Source of the DNA: Lycorma delicatula
Lineage: Eukaryota > Arthropoda > Insecta > Hemiptera > Fulgoridae
Reading direction: 5' to 3'
Assembly (NCBI RefSeq): GCF_047948215.1
Contig: NC_134467.1
Span: forward strand, 38,291,020-38,355,019
Length of the DNA: 64,000 nucleotides
In this document: positions 12,214 through 24,854 of the stretch, in pieces
How the letters are laid out: every line of letters starts with the position of its first letter
Position numbering within the stretch: the first letter of the stretch is position 1
Position numbers and translations under genes: made by a program
Notes under the pieces: generated by a model
The model's input: only the letters and a program-made list of their open reading frames with translations
The model's database searches: none
Told to the model about the DNA's origin: nothing

Positions 12214-13131
12214 ATTTTTAAAATAAAAATCATATTATATTTAGGAATTCATTATTTTAATGGTTTAAAAATATATACCGCATTCTAATACGAGTCAAGA
12301 GTATTATGTATAAATAGAATATGTTTTATTAAAAAAAAATTTTCCTATCAATATATTTTAGCAACTTTCTTTTCTTTTATTTTATTAAATTAAATAAAAT
12401 AAAAAAATAAACAAGAGACTACCTTTCTCCATTGAATTATTTATTTAAAAAAATATGTACTAGAAAAAATTAATTATTGAGAATTTTTATAGATTTGATA
12501 AAATAGAAATGAAAATATTTCGGTAATGTGGATTAGCTGGAAAAAATGAAATATTCAAAACTATTCCTTTTCTCTGTAATTTTTAGTTTTATTTTTGTAC
12601 TAAAGATTGTGTAAAAATTTTCAGTGGGACCTTCCAAAATAATTTCAAAATTGAATAAATTACGTAGAAGTACATCGTGTTAAGTTCATTACACTTACGT
12701 TAGGAACTGATGAAAACACTATCAGGTTTATTAGTTTTCCTGTGTCCTTAAAAGCTCATCTGAAAATGATTTAACATAGCTTATTCCAATATTATTAAAT
12801 TTTACACCTAAATTACTACCTCAAATTAATATTTAATTGTAATAATAAAATTGTTAATTTGTTATTTTTATTTTTTGTATTGCTGCTGATGCCTGGTTTT
12901 TTTGGAAGGTAAATAATACATACAGAAGTCTGTTTGCCGCAGTAGGTGTGACTTTATTAATCCAGCGTTGTGCTGGAACAGTTCAATCAAACATTAATGG
13001 AATAGATTATACAGCTAAACTTGAGAAAGTTATACATTTATAGCTAATCATGATATTTCTATTATTTTATTCGACTTTATTGAACAATTTGTATGATAAT
13101 AAAAATTTGTTTGTATTTTTTTGACTGATAT

Positions 13132-13277
13132 TAATTCACCAAAGAAGCTTGTACGTGGGAATATGAAAGTTGAAATATGTAGTGTATGAAAAATGCTATG
13201 CCTGACCAGGATTCAAACCAGAGACCTCCGTGCGAAAGGCAATTACACTACCATTTCACCATGGAGATCGGTGGACA
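13132..13277 (-). mobile_element. tRNA-derived SINE (type 2)
   Basis: On the minus strand the head has box A (TGGTGAAATGGTAGTG) and box B (GGTTTGAATCCTGG), then tagcatttttcatacact and ttcatattcccacgtacaag. The element at 12064-12213 is an older relative in the same orientation about 1.1 kb away. Type 2 shares no tail with type 1. Confidence 0.72.
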
Positions 13278-13279
13278 GT

Positions 13280-15266
13280 TTCAAGATATTTAACGTTCTT
13301 AGTCCCATATCCTGTCCAATAAGTATACCTTTCGACTTGTTAAATTAATGGATTGTAAGATTCATTGTTGATTTATTAAACGACTTTCTTATATATTTGG
13401 CATTGCTCAGGATCATACAGGCTAATCCATTTATTTTTTTACAAAAATTGTCATTAACTTTCCACAACAAACATAAATCTCCTTTGCATTTCTTCTTTTT
13501 GAATTTAATATTTCAGATTTAGCTTGTTTATTACCTTACAATAGAATGTTTTGAATGAAAATGTGAGGAGTTTAAAGAAAGAATATGTATTTAAAATACA
13601 TATTATATGTATTTTAAACTGTAAAACAATATATAGTTCAATAACTAATGAAACTATTCGTTTGTACAATTTAGACAATACAATTTTTTTTGCAACTTCA
13701 GAAATATGTACAATTTAGTTTTTGATTTGATTTTAAATTAATTAATTTTAATCGACAAAGATGCTACAGAAGATAGGAACATCTTAAAAGTGCCAGACAA
13801 ATATTTATCAAATGTTCCAGAATTTTAACGTTACATGTTTTAAGGTTTTCACCCTTTATTACTCCAACAAAAGTTGCAATACGGATTTCTAATGTCCACG
13901 TTAAGTAATAATGTCAAGTAATAATTGTGTCCGAAGTTTGGTTGAAATCAGTCCTGTGGTGTAGGAGGAGATGTGGAATGAACATACATACACACATACA
14001 AACTTTTATTTATATTTAGATAAAGTGGCTAGATTTTGTAAAAAAAAAAAAAAAGAAGGAAATTACTGCATTAAAAGCATTGATGTAACATTTCAAATAA
14101 TTCTGAGTGAATAATTTGTTTTTAAATCTACGAGCTAATTGTTCCTGAACAAAATCGTATAAATTTTGAACTTCTGTTTAATATTATGTTACATTAAAAA
14201 ATTTAATGTTTAAAAAATAAAATAAATTATATTTATCTTTAAAAAATGTATTAAAATAGAAGAATTTTACCTCGGATATACATCCTTTCACTACATAGTA
14301 TCCCTTACAACTGACCTGTTTTGCTAAGAGCTTTCTTACAGCCCACTATTTTATTTGTAAGGCACACTAAAATATGCATATTGTGTCCTCTTTGTAAACA
14401 ATATAAACAGCATATTGTTTGTACTAACATAGTTTGATCTCTTTGGAACGGGTTTATACATACAATAGTTATTTTAAAGTGATTGATTGAACCAGTGTAT
14501 TGATGAACTTTCAATCCTTTTAGTAATTTTCATATTTTTACATTGTTTGTGCTTGTGTATATGTTTTTTTGTACATACACACACACACACACACACACCC
14601 ATCAAAGTAAATTTTCAGATGTTTTTCTTATTAATTTATTTATTGCCCCAAATATTTTTATCAAATATGTCATTGGAAAATATTTGTAAGAGTATATTAC
14701 TGTTTATAAAAATCTTTTTAAAAATTAATGTGAAATATTGTGAAACCTTAATTTCAATTAATCATATTTCTTTTTTTTTATTTCTAATTAATTTTGAATA
14801 ATTTGTTGAAAGGGTCATAGTATATATTTTTTGATAAAATTGCTTGCATGATGAGCGTCTTGATTTACTTTAAAATTTATTATATTTATATTTGGACGTT
14901 TCACCATATTATGTAATCATTCTTTTTCAATTTTTGTATTTCTCTGGTGGGTTGCTGCGAACTGAACCTTTAATTTATTTTTTAAATTATTATTATTGTT
15001 GTAAGTATTATCATCTTACAAATGTTTGATTTTAATAGTATTTGAGTCCATGAATTGAAAGAAAAAAGTTCTTTTTAAAAGAATTCCAATGATATTTTAT
15101 TTTTTGAGGGTAATAGATAAATGTGGTATTTTAAGATACTCAGTGGAAACTTTTAGTTTAATCAATCAAGTGGTATTTTAAAACTATTTAAAAAATTGGT
15201 AGTTTTTCACATCAAAGAAAAGACAAGACAAGGTGAAGTAATAAATCACCAGCTCATCATAGGATA
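13280..15266. other. Intron 3, AT-rich, with microsatellite
   Basis: There is an (AC)n run at about 14577-14598. A block near 13930-13985 (gtttggttgaaatcagtcct) resembles the end of a dispersed repeat, but it is too short to classify. The remainder is unremarkable. Confidence 0.4.
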
Positions 15267-15545
15267 GCCTACTGAGCTGGTCTAGTGGTTAACTCATCAT
15301 CGCAAATCACCTGATTTCGAAGTTGACGGTTCTAATCCTAGTGAAGGCAGTTACTTTTATATGGGTTTGAATACTAGATCGCAATTACCAGCGTTTTTTG
15401 GTGGTTGGTTTCAATTAACCACACATTCAGGAATGGTCGAACTGAAATTGTACAAGACTACACTTCATTTACACCCATACATATCATCCTCATTTCCTCT
15501 GAATGGTAATTTCCAGAGATTAAACAGAAAAAGAAAGAAAGACTC
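15267..15545 (+). mobile_element. tRNA-derived SINE (type 1)
   Basis: The head reads ctggtctagtggttaactc (box A) and ggttctaatcctag (box B). The tail contains ttttttggtggttggtttc and ggtcgaactgaa and ends in aaacagaaaaagaaagaaag. It is more diverged than the 7.9- and 9.6-kb copies. No clear target duplication was found. Confidence 0.85.
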
Positions 15546-15559
15546 CAATAGTGGCAAGC

Positions 15560-16060
15560 TAGGATAAATGGCTGATGGGCGTTATACACATTGTCTTTTT
15601 TTTTATGTGCGTTTGTTGGGTGCCTCTTGGTCTGTCTCCAAATAAGTATATCACACAATTTCTTTTGGGTCATGTGCTTTGAGACAAATTGGCATAGTTT
15701 GTCCTGATTGATTCGAGTTTGTGTACGCCATGTGGTGTTATTAGATGATGCGTTACACATTCTGTATGCTTGTGGGAGGAATGAGGACAGACAGAGAATT
15801 CGAGACAGCTTGAAAAAATTGGCTCATCTTTGAGCTTGTAAATTGGAAAAACTGGGTCAAATGGGTGATTATAGAGAGTTTTATTAAATATTTGCTCCTT
15901 GGACGAATTGTAGATGGCATATAGGCATAGGAGTTTGTTGACCCAGATGGTTAGGGTTCTGTTTGGACGCTATTTCAATTTTGGTCGACCTGAGACTGTG
16001 AAAGACTATACATCAATTACGATGGTTCCAGAGGCTAAACAGAAAAAGAGAGAGCTCATA
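15560..16060 (+). repeat. Possible decayed retroelement 3' region ending in SINE-like tail
   Basis: The stretch reads as a broken frame (YACGRNEDR, RDSLKKLAHL, KLEKLGQMGDYREFY), which resembles the 3' end of a non-LTR element. It is followed at about 15960-16056 by a SINE tail (ggtcgacctgagactgtg ... aggctaaacagaaaaag). Both assignments are tentative. Confidence 0.35.
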
Positions 16061-16633
16061 ATAGGATCAATTATTTGTTAACTAAAATTAAATTTAATTC
16101 ACAAATATGGATTGTCTTGACAGGACTTATTTATTTACGGGAACAAATGTTTATGTTTTGATGCAATTATCTTGTGACTGGATCAAAAGCTTTCTGGCCA
16201 GCCAAAACAGCTCTTTGTCAGTATTATAATAAATAAAGAGATAGTAATGTGTGGACCATGGTACAACATCTAAATTTTGTAAGCATAGTTTTCATGCACA
16301 TTGTAAGGGATGTTTTAGCTGTACTGAGATAACTATACTTTTGTAACTCTAGAGTGGGATGAAACACAGACATTGATTGATTGAAAACTAAATATTGTTT
16401 TATATTGAAAAGTGTTGTTTATGAGGAGTTATAGTTGGATGTTTATTCAAGATTGAATGTGATGAGTTATGTGGATGTTAGGAGGCAAAGAGTAAAGAAT
16501 TTTGTATGCTGGATAGCCATCAAATTGATAAAAAGCAACCATCCCTTATCAAATGATTCAGTTAACCAGTTTGCCAATGGATGCATTTATCAACCACAAT
16601 TCTTTTGGATAAGATGCAATTTGTTTTTACTTT

Positions 16634-17035
16634 CCCATTTAGATAGCGTTATAGCAGAGCTGTAGCTGTAGAAGGGAAAGTATTAAAATTGTTTCAATTT
16701 CAGCATATGCGGTTTTCACCAGATCGACATTTTAACACCTAAGGAACGCAAAAAATTGGGTGGAAATTTTCCAGTTATTTGTGTGTTCAGTTTCACACTA
16801 TAAATCACCTTATATCTCCAGAACTACAATTTTGACCAAACGTTTAGATTACTTCTTTATATGGAGCATTGGTGCCATTAAACTTTCAACTTAAAAAGTT
16901 TAAGGAGGTGAAGCTGTAGAGTAAGGTCACCCTCATTATCTCATGATTTTGACTAATTAAGTTCTTATTTTTTTTAGGCACATTTGTTAATTAAAAAATA
17001 ATATTTGTAAAATTGTCCCCCACTCCAAAAAATGC
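16634..17035 (+). repeat. Dispersed repeat C, copy 1
   Basis: This stretch aligns along its length with 49318-49725. Shared blocks include gcatatgcggttttcacc / gcatatgcgattttcacc, ctctaaatcacct-like text, and ttaattaaaaaataatattt with caaaaaatgctctaaa. No terminal repeats or coding potential were seen. The class is unknown. Confidence 0.6.
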
Positions 17036-17059
17036 TCTAAACTAGTGGCTAAATGGGTA

Positions 17060-17758
17060 TAATACTGCACCCCCTGATCATAAGGAGCACTAGTGTAGCA
17101 CTGATGTACTAAATTGTTGTAAGTCATGGTGGGGAAGTCCTACAATTGTGTTGTCAGCTTTTTTTTTCATTTGAATAAAGAGGGAGCATTTTACACTTCC
17201 GTCTTGATTTATTTTAGTATATGCAATATTTTTCATTATTCTTGATTTGTTTTTTCTTTCATTTCTACCTGTCAATTTAGTAAATGAGAAAAAACTGTAT
17301 ATCCTGTTTTTTTTTTACATGTTAACTGCTTTGAAAATATTATGTATATTTATGTGTTTGTAATTTTCTAAATTAAATATTTTTGTTCTTTAATTTGCAC
17401 AGCTGCAGTGTTTTTTTTTTGTAGGAGGGGTGAGGCTCCTCCTACAAAATTAATTATAAAATTGGATTAATTGAAATGCTAAATTATGAAAGTAAGAGTT
17501 TTTTAAATTATTATTTCTAAGCCTGCACGTTCTGAATCTGAGGTCAACATGTTGATTTGATATTACTTTTCATTTTAGATTTGAATAATTTATAAATTAT
17601 GCATTTATTTTAAAATAATCATGAAATATTGTTGAAAACTGTCAACCAGTTTAAAAAATATTGTCAAGAAACATAAAATATTCTTGGGTTTTCATAGTTA
17701 CTTAAATTTATATAAATAATAACATGCATATTAAAAGTATAGATTAAATAAATACTAC
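17060..17758. other. Intron 3, nothing recognised
   Basis: AT-rich intronic DNA adjoining the exon. A short inverted pair, gtaggagggg ... cctcctac, lies at 17422-17447. Confidence 0.4.
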
Positions 17759-17890
17759 CTTATGTAAAGGTGTAAGTCCATTACTGTCTTTACTTCTAAG
17801 TATGTCACGTGGTATTGGATCTTGGCTATGCTTTTTTAACATAATTAAATCATTGTTTACTGCTGCTTGATGTAGTTCCTTTATTGTTCC
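17759..17890 (-). CDS. Ankyrin-repeat protein, internal exon
   Basis: This 132-nt, phase-0 exon encodes 44 residues. It starts with GTIKELHQAAVNNDLIMLKK, an ankyrin helix pair of the form IHxAVxxxDLxxLKKL. It ends with SNGLTPLHK, the canonical ankyrin start motif (G-TPLH). The splice falls inside the TPLHKAA helix and is completed by AAGLGNAEIV in the next exon, a common position for introns in ankyrin genes. The acceptor is aataatag and the donor is AAG|gtagta. The intervening loop DPIPRDILRSKDS is longer than in a standard 33-residue repeat. Confidence 0.88.
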
Positions 17891-17894
17891 CTAT

Positions 17895-19644
17895 TATTGA
17901 AAAAAAGTATATAATAAATAAATTTACATTGTCTTAGTATTATAAATAGTTTCGTTATTTAATTTCTACATATTTAGAGCACAAAAGTTTACCAATGTGC
18001 AGTGGTAAATGTTTTAATACAGAAATAATCGGAAAAAAATTTTAATTCTTTGTAATTTTTTTAAAAATTAAATTAATTCATCCAATAAGCTCAGGACTTG
18101 ATAGGAATTTAATGTGATATATTTTTCACAGATGAAAAATTCCTAGCTGTTTGGGATTTGAACCCAGAACTTTCCAGATAAAAAGTAATGCTACAAATTT
18201 TTTACAATGTTCTTATCTGCGACATCAACAATGATATTAATTAAAAATATCAACCTTTACAACAACAAATTTATTTATAAATGTTTTGTTTTGTAAAATG
18301 TAAGCATGTAGATGCGTGTTAGTTCTATGTGAGGTGTGAAATAGTGTCCGGAATTGTTTTAATAGTACATTGAAGGAATGTATCAAGAAAAGGAATCTAT
18401 ATATTAACTAATTGCTGATTTCAGCAATTTTATCATATCAACAGAGCTTTCTAAACTTTTAAGTAATACTGTTATATAACATTGATGTCAGCTGATGTTT
18501 ACTACTGGTGATGCATATTAGAATTTAATTGATAACTGTGCTTGTTTTCATTATATCCATTCATTTAATCTATCTTTTTGTGTATTTCATAATTTTCAAA
18601 TCGTGGTTTGTTTTGTGTATTTGTAAAAACATCAAGTTTTGTTGTTAATATTGGTAGATTTGAACAAAATGGTTGGCAGATGTTGACTCTTTGTTGCTTT
18701 AAAGTGAGCAACAAATATAGAATATTGAGCGTTTGGAGCAGTAATAAATTCCAGAGGCATGTTTATTTTGTTATTTGTATTTAGTGTGCGATTTGTTTTG
18801 TTTGTTATTCTGAGTGTTACATTTTAATCAATTTTTTATTTTTATCTGTTAACCCTTTTTTCCTGAGCCCGTTGTTTATCTATATTAATATTATATACTT
18901 TTTCTTTTATTTATTTTTTTTAAATTTTATGTAGGAATATTACAAGGAGTGTTTTTTTTATATATTTGTGTTTACTAGATATTTTATAGTGCTGAATTCT
19001 TCTGTGTGTTCTTCAAATAACATGAATTGGTTGAGTAGTCTGTGAATAATATATTTTAAAGTTATATTTTATGTTTTAAACTCGCTGATTATAGAGATTA
19101 ATAGATTTGATTTCGCTGTTGGTTTTTTGATATTTTCTTATGGGTATTTATGTGATAGGTTTTTGTGATACTGAGGTCTGGAAAATCTGATTAAATTAAA
19201 ATTTCAATCAATGCAATATTTCTGAACATAATACTCTTTTCTGGTTATTTTGTAAAAGAAAGCAATAAAGGAATTGGGTTATTATGAATGATAGCGAAGT
19301 AATAATACAAAAATAAAAACTAAATTTAAGATTATCGTTGCTAGATGATTTGTTGTTAATGCATTCATATGAACTGTAATTCTTAGCTTTAGTGGTTTCC
19401 AATTTTATTATATTTTATAGTATTTTTAATGATCAAATCTGTCATCGTTATGAATTTTATGTTCTTTATTAGAAAATATTTATTAGAACCTTATTTAATG
19501 TATAAAACATATTTTTCTAGCATTTAGGTTTCTTAACAGGGTTAATTGTTATTTCTTAAAGATGAAATTTTTCTACTAATTCCTCATTTGTACCAAAGAT
19601 GTCATAATCGTAAGAAAAATTGGAATAGGTGATACAAACAATGC

Positions 19645-19648
<4 letters not shown>
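17895..19648. other. Intron 2, AT-rich
   Basis: A diverged, SINE-like fragment may lie at 18120-18190 (gggatttgaacccagaac), but only box B is readable. The rest shows no feature. Confidence 0.35.
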
Positions 19649-19719
<71 letters not shown>

Positions 19720-19720
19720 A
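19649..19720. repeat. (AT)n microsatellite
   Basis: A nearly perfect AT dinucleotide run of about 72 bp, with one phase break near 19708. Confidence 0.95.
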
Positions 19721-20685
19721 CAGTTTCCACTCAACAACTCAACAAACTGATGTTATCAAGGAACAGCTCTGTGATATAAAGACTAAATAATAATTATTTA
19801 ACTAAATAAAATATCAAAATGTACTGAAAAAATCAAGTTTATTTGTAAATTTTTGTACAGTAAATCACATTACTGTACATCAAAATTATAATGATTTATT
19901 ATGGTATTTATTTACCAGTATGTTTTTTACATTTATAAGTCCTATAGAGGTAAACAAGTTAACCTGTACATAGGAACTGGTTATGTAATATTTGTAAAAC
20001 AAATAACTTATTACTAAAACAAATTATTGTATGGACTTCAACAGTATATATATATATAAAACCTTGTTGATTATATCCTATGCAGCATGCATTACATAAT
20101 ATATTGTCATAAAACAAATTTTTTTCAATTACGACTTCACAACTTGTGCATAAGCACAACGTGTAGTTACAAGTTTGTGTCAGATTCTTACAGTTCAATG
20201 TACTTTACTTACCATTCTCTAAGTTTTCTTTTAACAGTTGGTTTTTCTAATTACTCTAAAATCATTTAGCATATCATTAAATGATTTTATAGTAATAATA
20301 CGGTCATAATTTATCTTTTATCACATGTTAAAGTTGCAATGATTTTCCCAAGTGTTATAACTCAAGTGTTGTTTAATGTAATTCCAGAACAAAAGATCCA
20401 AAATGTCTAGGTCAAGTCTTCTTTCTGACCACGAAATAAGAATACATAATTTTTTGTGTATCCAATAAGTTCCCAGATTATTGGATCAGGTAAGGTGATC
20501 CTATTTCCCTCATTGGTGCTGCTACATTAAAGTCTCAATCTGGGGCTACATTGAAAACATATAATCTATGAAGAAAAGATTCAAGATCTCAACACTTGAG
20601 GGTGAAAGAATCACTATGCATTAGCAGTAATGTTTGAGACATGATTACTCACATTCGACGGAGAGAATACTGTTCAATATTTGCC
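19721..20685. other. Intron 2, nothing recognised
   Basis: AT-rich sequence with a short (AT)n run near 20046-20059. Open frames here have no domain signal. Confidence 0.4.
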
Positions 20686-20689
20686 AATC

Positions 20690-21620
20690 AACAAGGAATG
20701 TTGAAATATTGTTTATGCAGTAATCCTGGACTTCTCTTTTGCACATTTTTTTTCTTTTTTTTTACTTTTAAGATCATAATGGATAACTTTAGTTCATTTT
20801 TTTTTTGCAAGTTCTTTCTTTTCTTGCTGATTTGTTGTTTTTCAGCTTTTCTTTTTTGCCAGTAATTTCTATGGGTTTTAGATCTTCTTGCCCTTTCTTG
20901 TTCAGAGTACACCCGGCTTATTGTTTTCTTGGGTTTTGATAGAAATCTTGTTTCTTTATTTTTTAATTTCTCATAGTTTCCGGTTTTCGTTTTTAGGTTT
21001 TCATGGGTTATGTCTAATTTCTCCATTACTTTATAACCAGTTTGGTCTGCTTTTCTTGTTCCAGAAAAGTACGATTATCCATCTGATAAGTCTGGTCTCT
21101 TCCATCCTGAAAAATGTCCTAGAAAGGAAATTCTCTTCTTTCTAAATTTATTAGTTATTGGGATGATCGTTTTGTAAATCTCTTCATTTGGAATAATTCT
21201 CCAAATCCTGTCTTTTTTAATGTTTTTCCCGATGTATCGTCGTAGAATCTGTCTCAATCTTTTCCAGTTTGTCTGTAAACCTTGTCTAGTACAGTCCAAA
21301 TATGGTTTCACATCCGTAAAGTATTTCTGGTTGGATAACTTGAGTTATAATGTCTTATTTTTGTGTTTATGGACATGCATTTTTTGTTATAGATGTTTTG
21401 TGTTTTTATTGCGGCTTTGATGAGTTTATTTATTCTTTCATTCCAGTTTGGATTTTCTTGGAGGTTGTGTGTGATGTTTTCCCCAAATATTTAGTTTTCT
21501 ACTAGTTCTATGTCATTATTGTTTATTTTTACTTTGCTTATGCATAGTGGGTATCTCACCATAATTTTGGTTTTTTCATATGAAATTTTTAGACCAATTT
21601 GTGCACATTTTGTTATACAA
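20690..21620 (-). mobile_element. Decayed non-LTR retrotransposon, C-terminal part
   Basis: The minus strand carries the end of a reverse-transcriptase ORF. Near 21620 it reads IGLKISYEKTKIMVRYP. It then continues through NPNWNERINKLIKAA, LRRYIGKNIKKDRIWR, ISFLGHFSGW and YSEQERARRS / HRNYWQKRKAEK, ending in a Lys-rich tail. The order matches RTE-like LINEs. Several frameshifts and stops are present. The A-rich 3' end lies near 20690-20760. Confidence 0.7.
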
Positions 21621-21788
21621 TAAATCTAATTTAATATTACTTTAAACATTATTGAGCAAATAATTATAAAGCAAATAATATTGCTTTAAAAATATTGAAC
21701 CAGTAAAAAGTAAATGTCGTTAGAAATTATTGGCTCCTGTATTAAATGTCCTGTGTACGTAACAACATAAAAATGTGGGAATATTTAC

Positions 21789-21949
21789 CATTATGTAAGG
21801 TACGGCACTAAGAAATCTTCTTATTAGTGGATGATGGCTTGTTTCTAAACGTAATCTGTCTCCTTGACCTTCCCATAATACCTGTTGTAAACGACCAAGA
21901 TCCCTGTCGTGTATCCATATTCTGATATTAGCCGGTTTTACCACCAAAT
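21789..21949 (-). CDS. Ankyrin-repeat protein, internal exon
   Basis: This 161-nt exon has a ttcacag acceptor and an ATG|gtaaat donor. It starts with two bases that complete the split codon from the exon at 50507-50741, then encodes 53 codons. The peptide includes RIWIHDRDLGRLQQVLWEGQ, a helical segment typical of the region leading into an ankyrin array (a short helix about a ligand-exposed position, followed by a Gly-rich turn GQGDRL). It ends in FLSAVPYIM, continuing directly into the next exon. The length is not a multiple of three, but the phases fit the neighbours exactly, which is strong evidence that these are consecutive exons. It is followed by a 3.9-kb intron. Confidence 0.87.
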
Positions 21950-21954
21950 CTGTG

Positions 21955-24050
21955 AACCAAAAACATTAAAAGTCACATTTTCAACTAAAATGATTAAAAT
22001 AATGCTATATTTATTTATTCACTCAACGTTAAGAAATTAATTATGTATCATATAAACAATATTAAACCTGAATGGAATTTGAATTCTTAAAATATAACTA
22101 TAACTTTTAATATAACTATAATATAACTTTTTCGCATTTCTGTGCAAAAGAACAAGTTATATTATTGAAACATTTCGTAGGGATTTTCAAAAAGTTTTCA
22201 GTAAAAACTTATGACATTTAGATTAGTTTTTATAATTTTTTTTTTTGTAAAATTAAATTTAAATCATATTTTTAGCTTTATAAATCTGATGTGTTTGTTG
22301 TATTATTTTAATACAGCAATAAGTGTTTTGATCTAAAATGTGGAAATTGTTTTAACAACTCAAGAACATCACTAAAAAAAAATGAGAAATTAATTTTTCC
22401 TGTTATAAAGTTTAGCAGGAACCGTCTGGAACATAGATATTGTCAGATACTTGTGATCCTGAACATGAGTATGAACTATTCGGATCTATGAGTATCCCGC
22501 TTTTATTTTCTCACTTCATAAATCATCATTGTTATCCTGTTATCCTTAAGGAGCTACCATGGGAGTTGTTGATTTATTGCCCTGGTTACATCTGATGATT
22601 AGTGTCCAGTATTTCCTATCTGGGCATTTGAGAAAAACCGAACGAGAAGAGTGTCTATAAGAGAAATCGAAGGCCCTAATAATCTTAACTAAGTATTTAA
22701 ATATCATGTAAATAAGATTTTTAACTTATAATACACACATTTTTGTAAAATATATTAACAATAGTGGATTTGAAAATTACCTCGCAAAAAAAAAAATTCA
22801 GCCAAGATATTTTACATACAATTACTATACTTTGTTTCCTTACAGAAAGAATGTAAAAATTTTGAAAAAATAATGTTTATAATTAAACTAGTTGATTGTT
22901 GTTTAGCTATTAATTTTTTTTTTTTTTGTTTCAGGAACTGTAGTTGATTTTGTGCTATGAATAGAGAAATCGAGCTGGTGTATTATAACGTGTGATTAGG
23001 TTTAATCCTAATAATTAGTCAGACGAAGATCTGAAGAAACTATTTAATTGTTATATAATCGGCAGTCTTTGCTACAATTTAACAAGTCTCTGATAATGTA
23101 AGTGAAGTAATTGTTATTTTTTATGTAACCTGTATATCTGAAATAATTAGACAATTTAAACTACTCTCTTCTTAAGAACTTAAGACGGAATGTAATTTCA
23201 TATTATTTCTGCCTTTTTAATGCAATAGTTTTTTTTAATTGTTGTGTGAATATATTTATATTGAAATCAGAAACAAATTCTCCAGTTATCATAAATTTTT
23301 TGGGTTGAGATGTTGTTCTAATCATAATGTTATCATTACATATGTATATTAATTTTCATGATCAAAGCAGTGTGTTTTCTTTCTTTTATCTGGATGGTAC
23401 TCGTGGTTTGAATCCTGTTACAACATTTTTTCAATACTATAAATTTCTGTTCTTTATTCACTCTAGTAAATTGGTATCACAGAGAGCATTGTGCCGTAAC
23501 AAAACGACTAAACCACTCCACTTAACTCCAAAATAGAAAAATACGGGAAAATGAATATAGAAAAAACAATTTTTTATACTATTGGTTAGGAAAAATATAT
23601 ATAAAAAAAAAACATAAAAATTGCAATTAAAAAAAAATTTCATTAATGAGGATATTCACTATCAAAAATGCCATAGGTATTCTCTAGAATAACAAGATCC
23701 TGTAACTGTTATAGGAAAAAAAATGGAGTGAAGTAGTTTCCCCGTTACCTATTCACAGTGTTCAATTAACAGTTCTGCATCAGCTTGCGCCAAGTATATT
23801 GAAATATAAATAATATTTTGCTCTGTATGTGACAACATCATGCAGTTCACCAAAGGAACTGACAGTATAATGAGTATCATTACTATCAAAGAAAGCAACC
23901 TTATATTATAAGAAATATGGTGACAATGTTAAGCAATAAATTAATATATACCCTTTTTTATAGGAAATAATGCATTATACAAATCCTTTCCACTCAACAG
24001 AGGAAATTGATACCATTTAGATGTTAAAATATTTATTCACTATATTTATA
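21955..24050. other. Intron 1, AT-rich, nothing recognised
   Basis: Homopolymer tracts are frequent (22914-22927). Open frames such as 23327-23536 have no supporting signals. Confidence 0.4.
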
Positions 24051-24054
24051 ATCC

Positions 24055-24850
24055 AGTTATGCTCAGAAGGTACACCATTTGTTGTCAAATAAAATTGTCT
24101 GGACCATCTTGCAGTTTATGAAAGAGCTATTTATATAGCATATCCCAAATAAGCAACAATGTTTGTTTCAGTAAAAAAGAATAGTCCATAAACTTGCTGT
24201 CAGGATGTTGTAAAAAGAGACATTAAATTTTGGGGAGTCCCTTTTGCATTGCAAGAATTCATGGGGATTTTCAGCTCCCGGATAAGGCATTACAACTTTT
24301 CCACTAAAATGAAACGTTAATTTACTATACGATCAAGAAAGTTTTCGTCACCTTCACGGTGCAAAATTTTAATCGTGAAGTCAGCAAACGCATTACAACT
24401 TTTCCACTAAAATGAAACGTTAATTTACTATACGATCAAGAAAGTTTTCGTCACCTTCACGGTGCAAAATTTTAATCGTGACGTCAGCACACACGGCATA
24501 GTCAGTAGACATCAAAACCTGTAACAGCTGTGTAAACATTTTAAAAATATGTACAGCCAATAGCTATGTACACAAATTTTTCGTTAATAATTTCATACTG
24601 TCATCATAGGATTGCTAGTTTGCAGCTGGTCTTCTTAACAGATTTTTAGAAATACGAAGGAAAGACTGTACTGATTCATTGAACATTTTCTTCACGCACT
24701 CTTTTTGACACCCTTGGTTACCCGGTATTCTTCCCTTGACACAGACATCTGGATGTTTCAAACCGATTATATGCCATCGAAGTATTGTCATCCGGAAGAT
24801 AATGGAATTTCTAAGGAACGTAGAAAGTTGGCACATGAGAAGTGTTAATC
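24055..24850 (-). pseudogene. Decayed mariner transposase
   Basis: Minus-strand fragments occur in the expected order. The N-terminal linker is near 24835-24610 (CQGKNTG, then SVQSFLRISK). Near 24490-24290 the first catalytic region is preceded by GDENFLDRIV. Next comes ENPHEFLQCKRDSPKFNV near 24280-24220, then ILTASLWTILFY. These correspond to the rosa-like mariner copies at 467 and 34787. Stops and frameshifts are everywhere, and inverted repeats were not found. An internal 103-bp tandem duplication is present. Confidence 0.65.
24287..24495. repeat. 103-bp tandem duplication
   Basis: Two adjacent copies starting at gcattacaac (24287 and 24390) are nearly identical. Differences are confined to the end (gaagtcagcaaac versus gacgtcagcacac). 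It lies within the decayed mariner transposase, so one segment of that coding region is present twice. Confidence 0.93.
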
Positions 24851-24854
24851 ATAT

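Noticed and set aside
18120..18190. Possible additional type 2 SINE
   Set aside because: Only a box-B-like gatttgaacccag is readable; head and tail are too diverged to support a feature.
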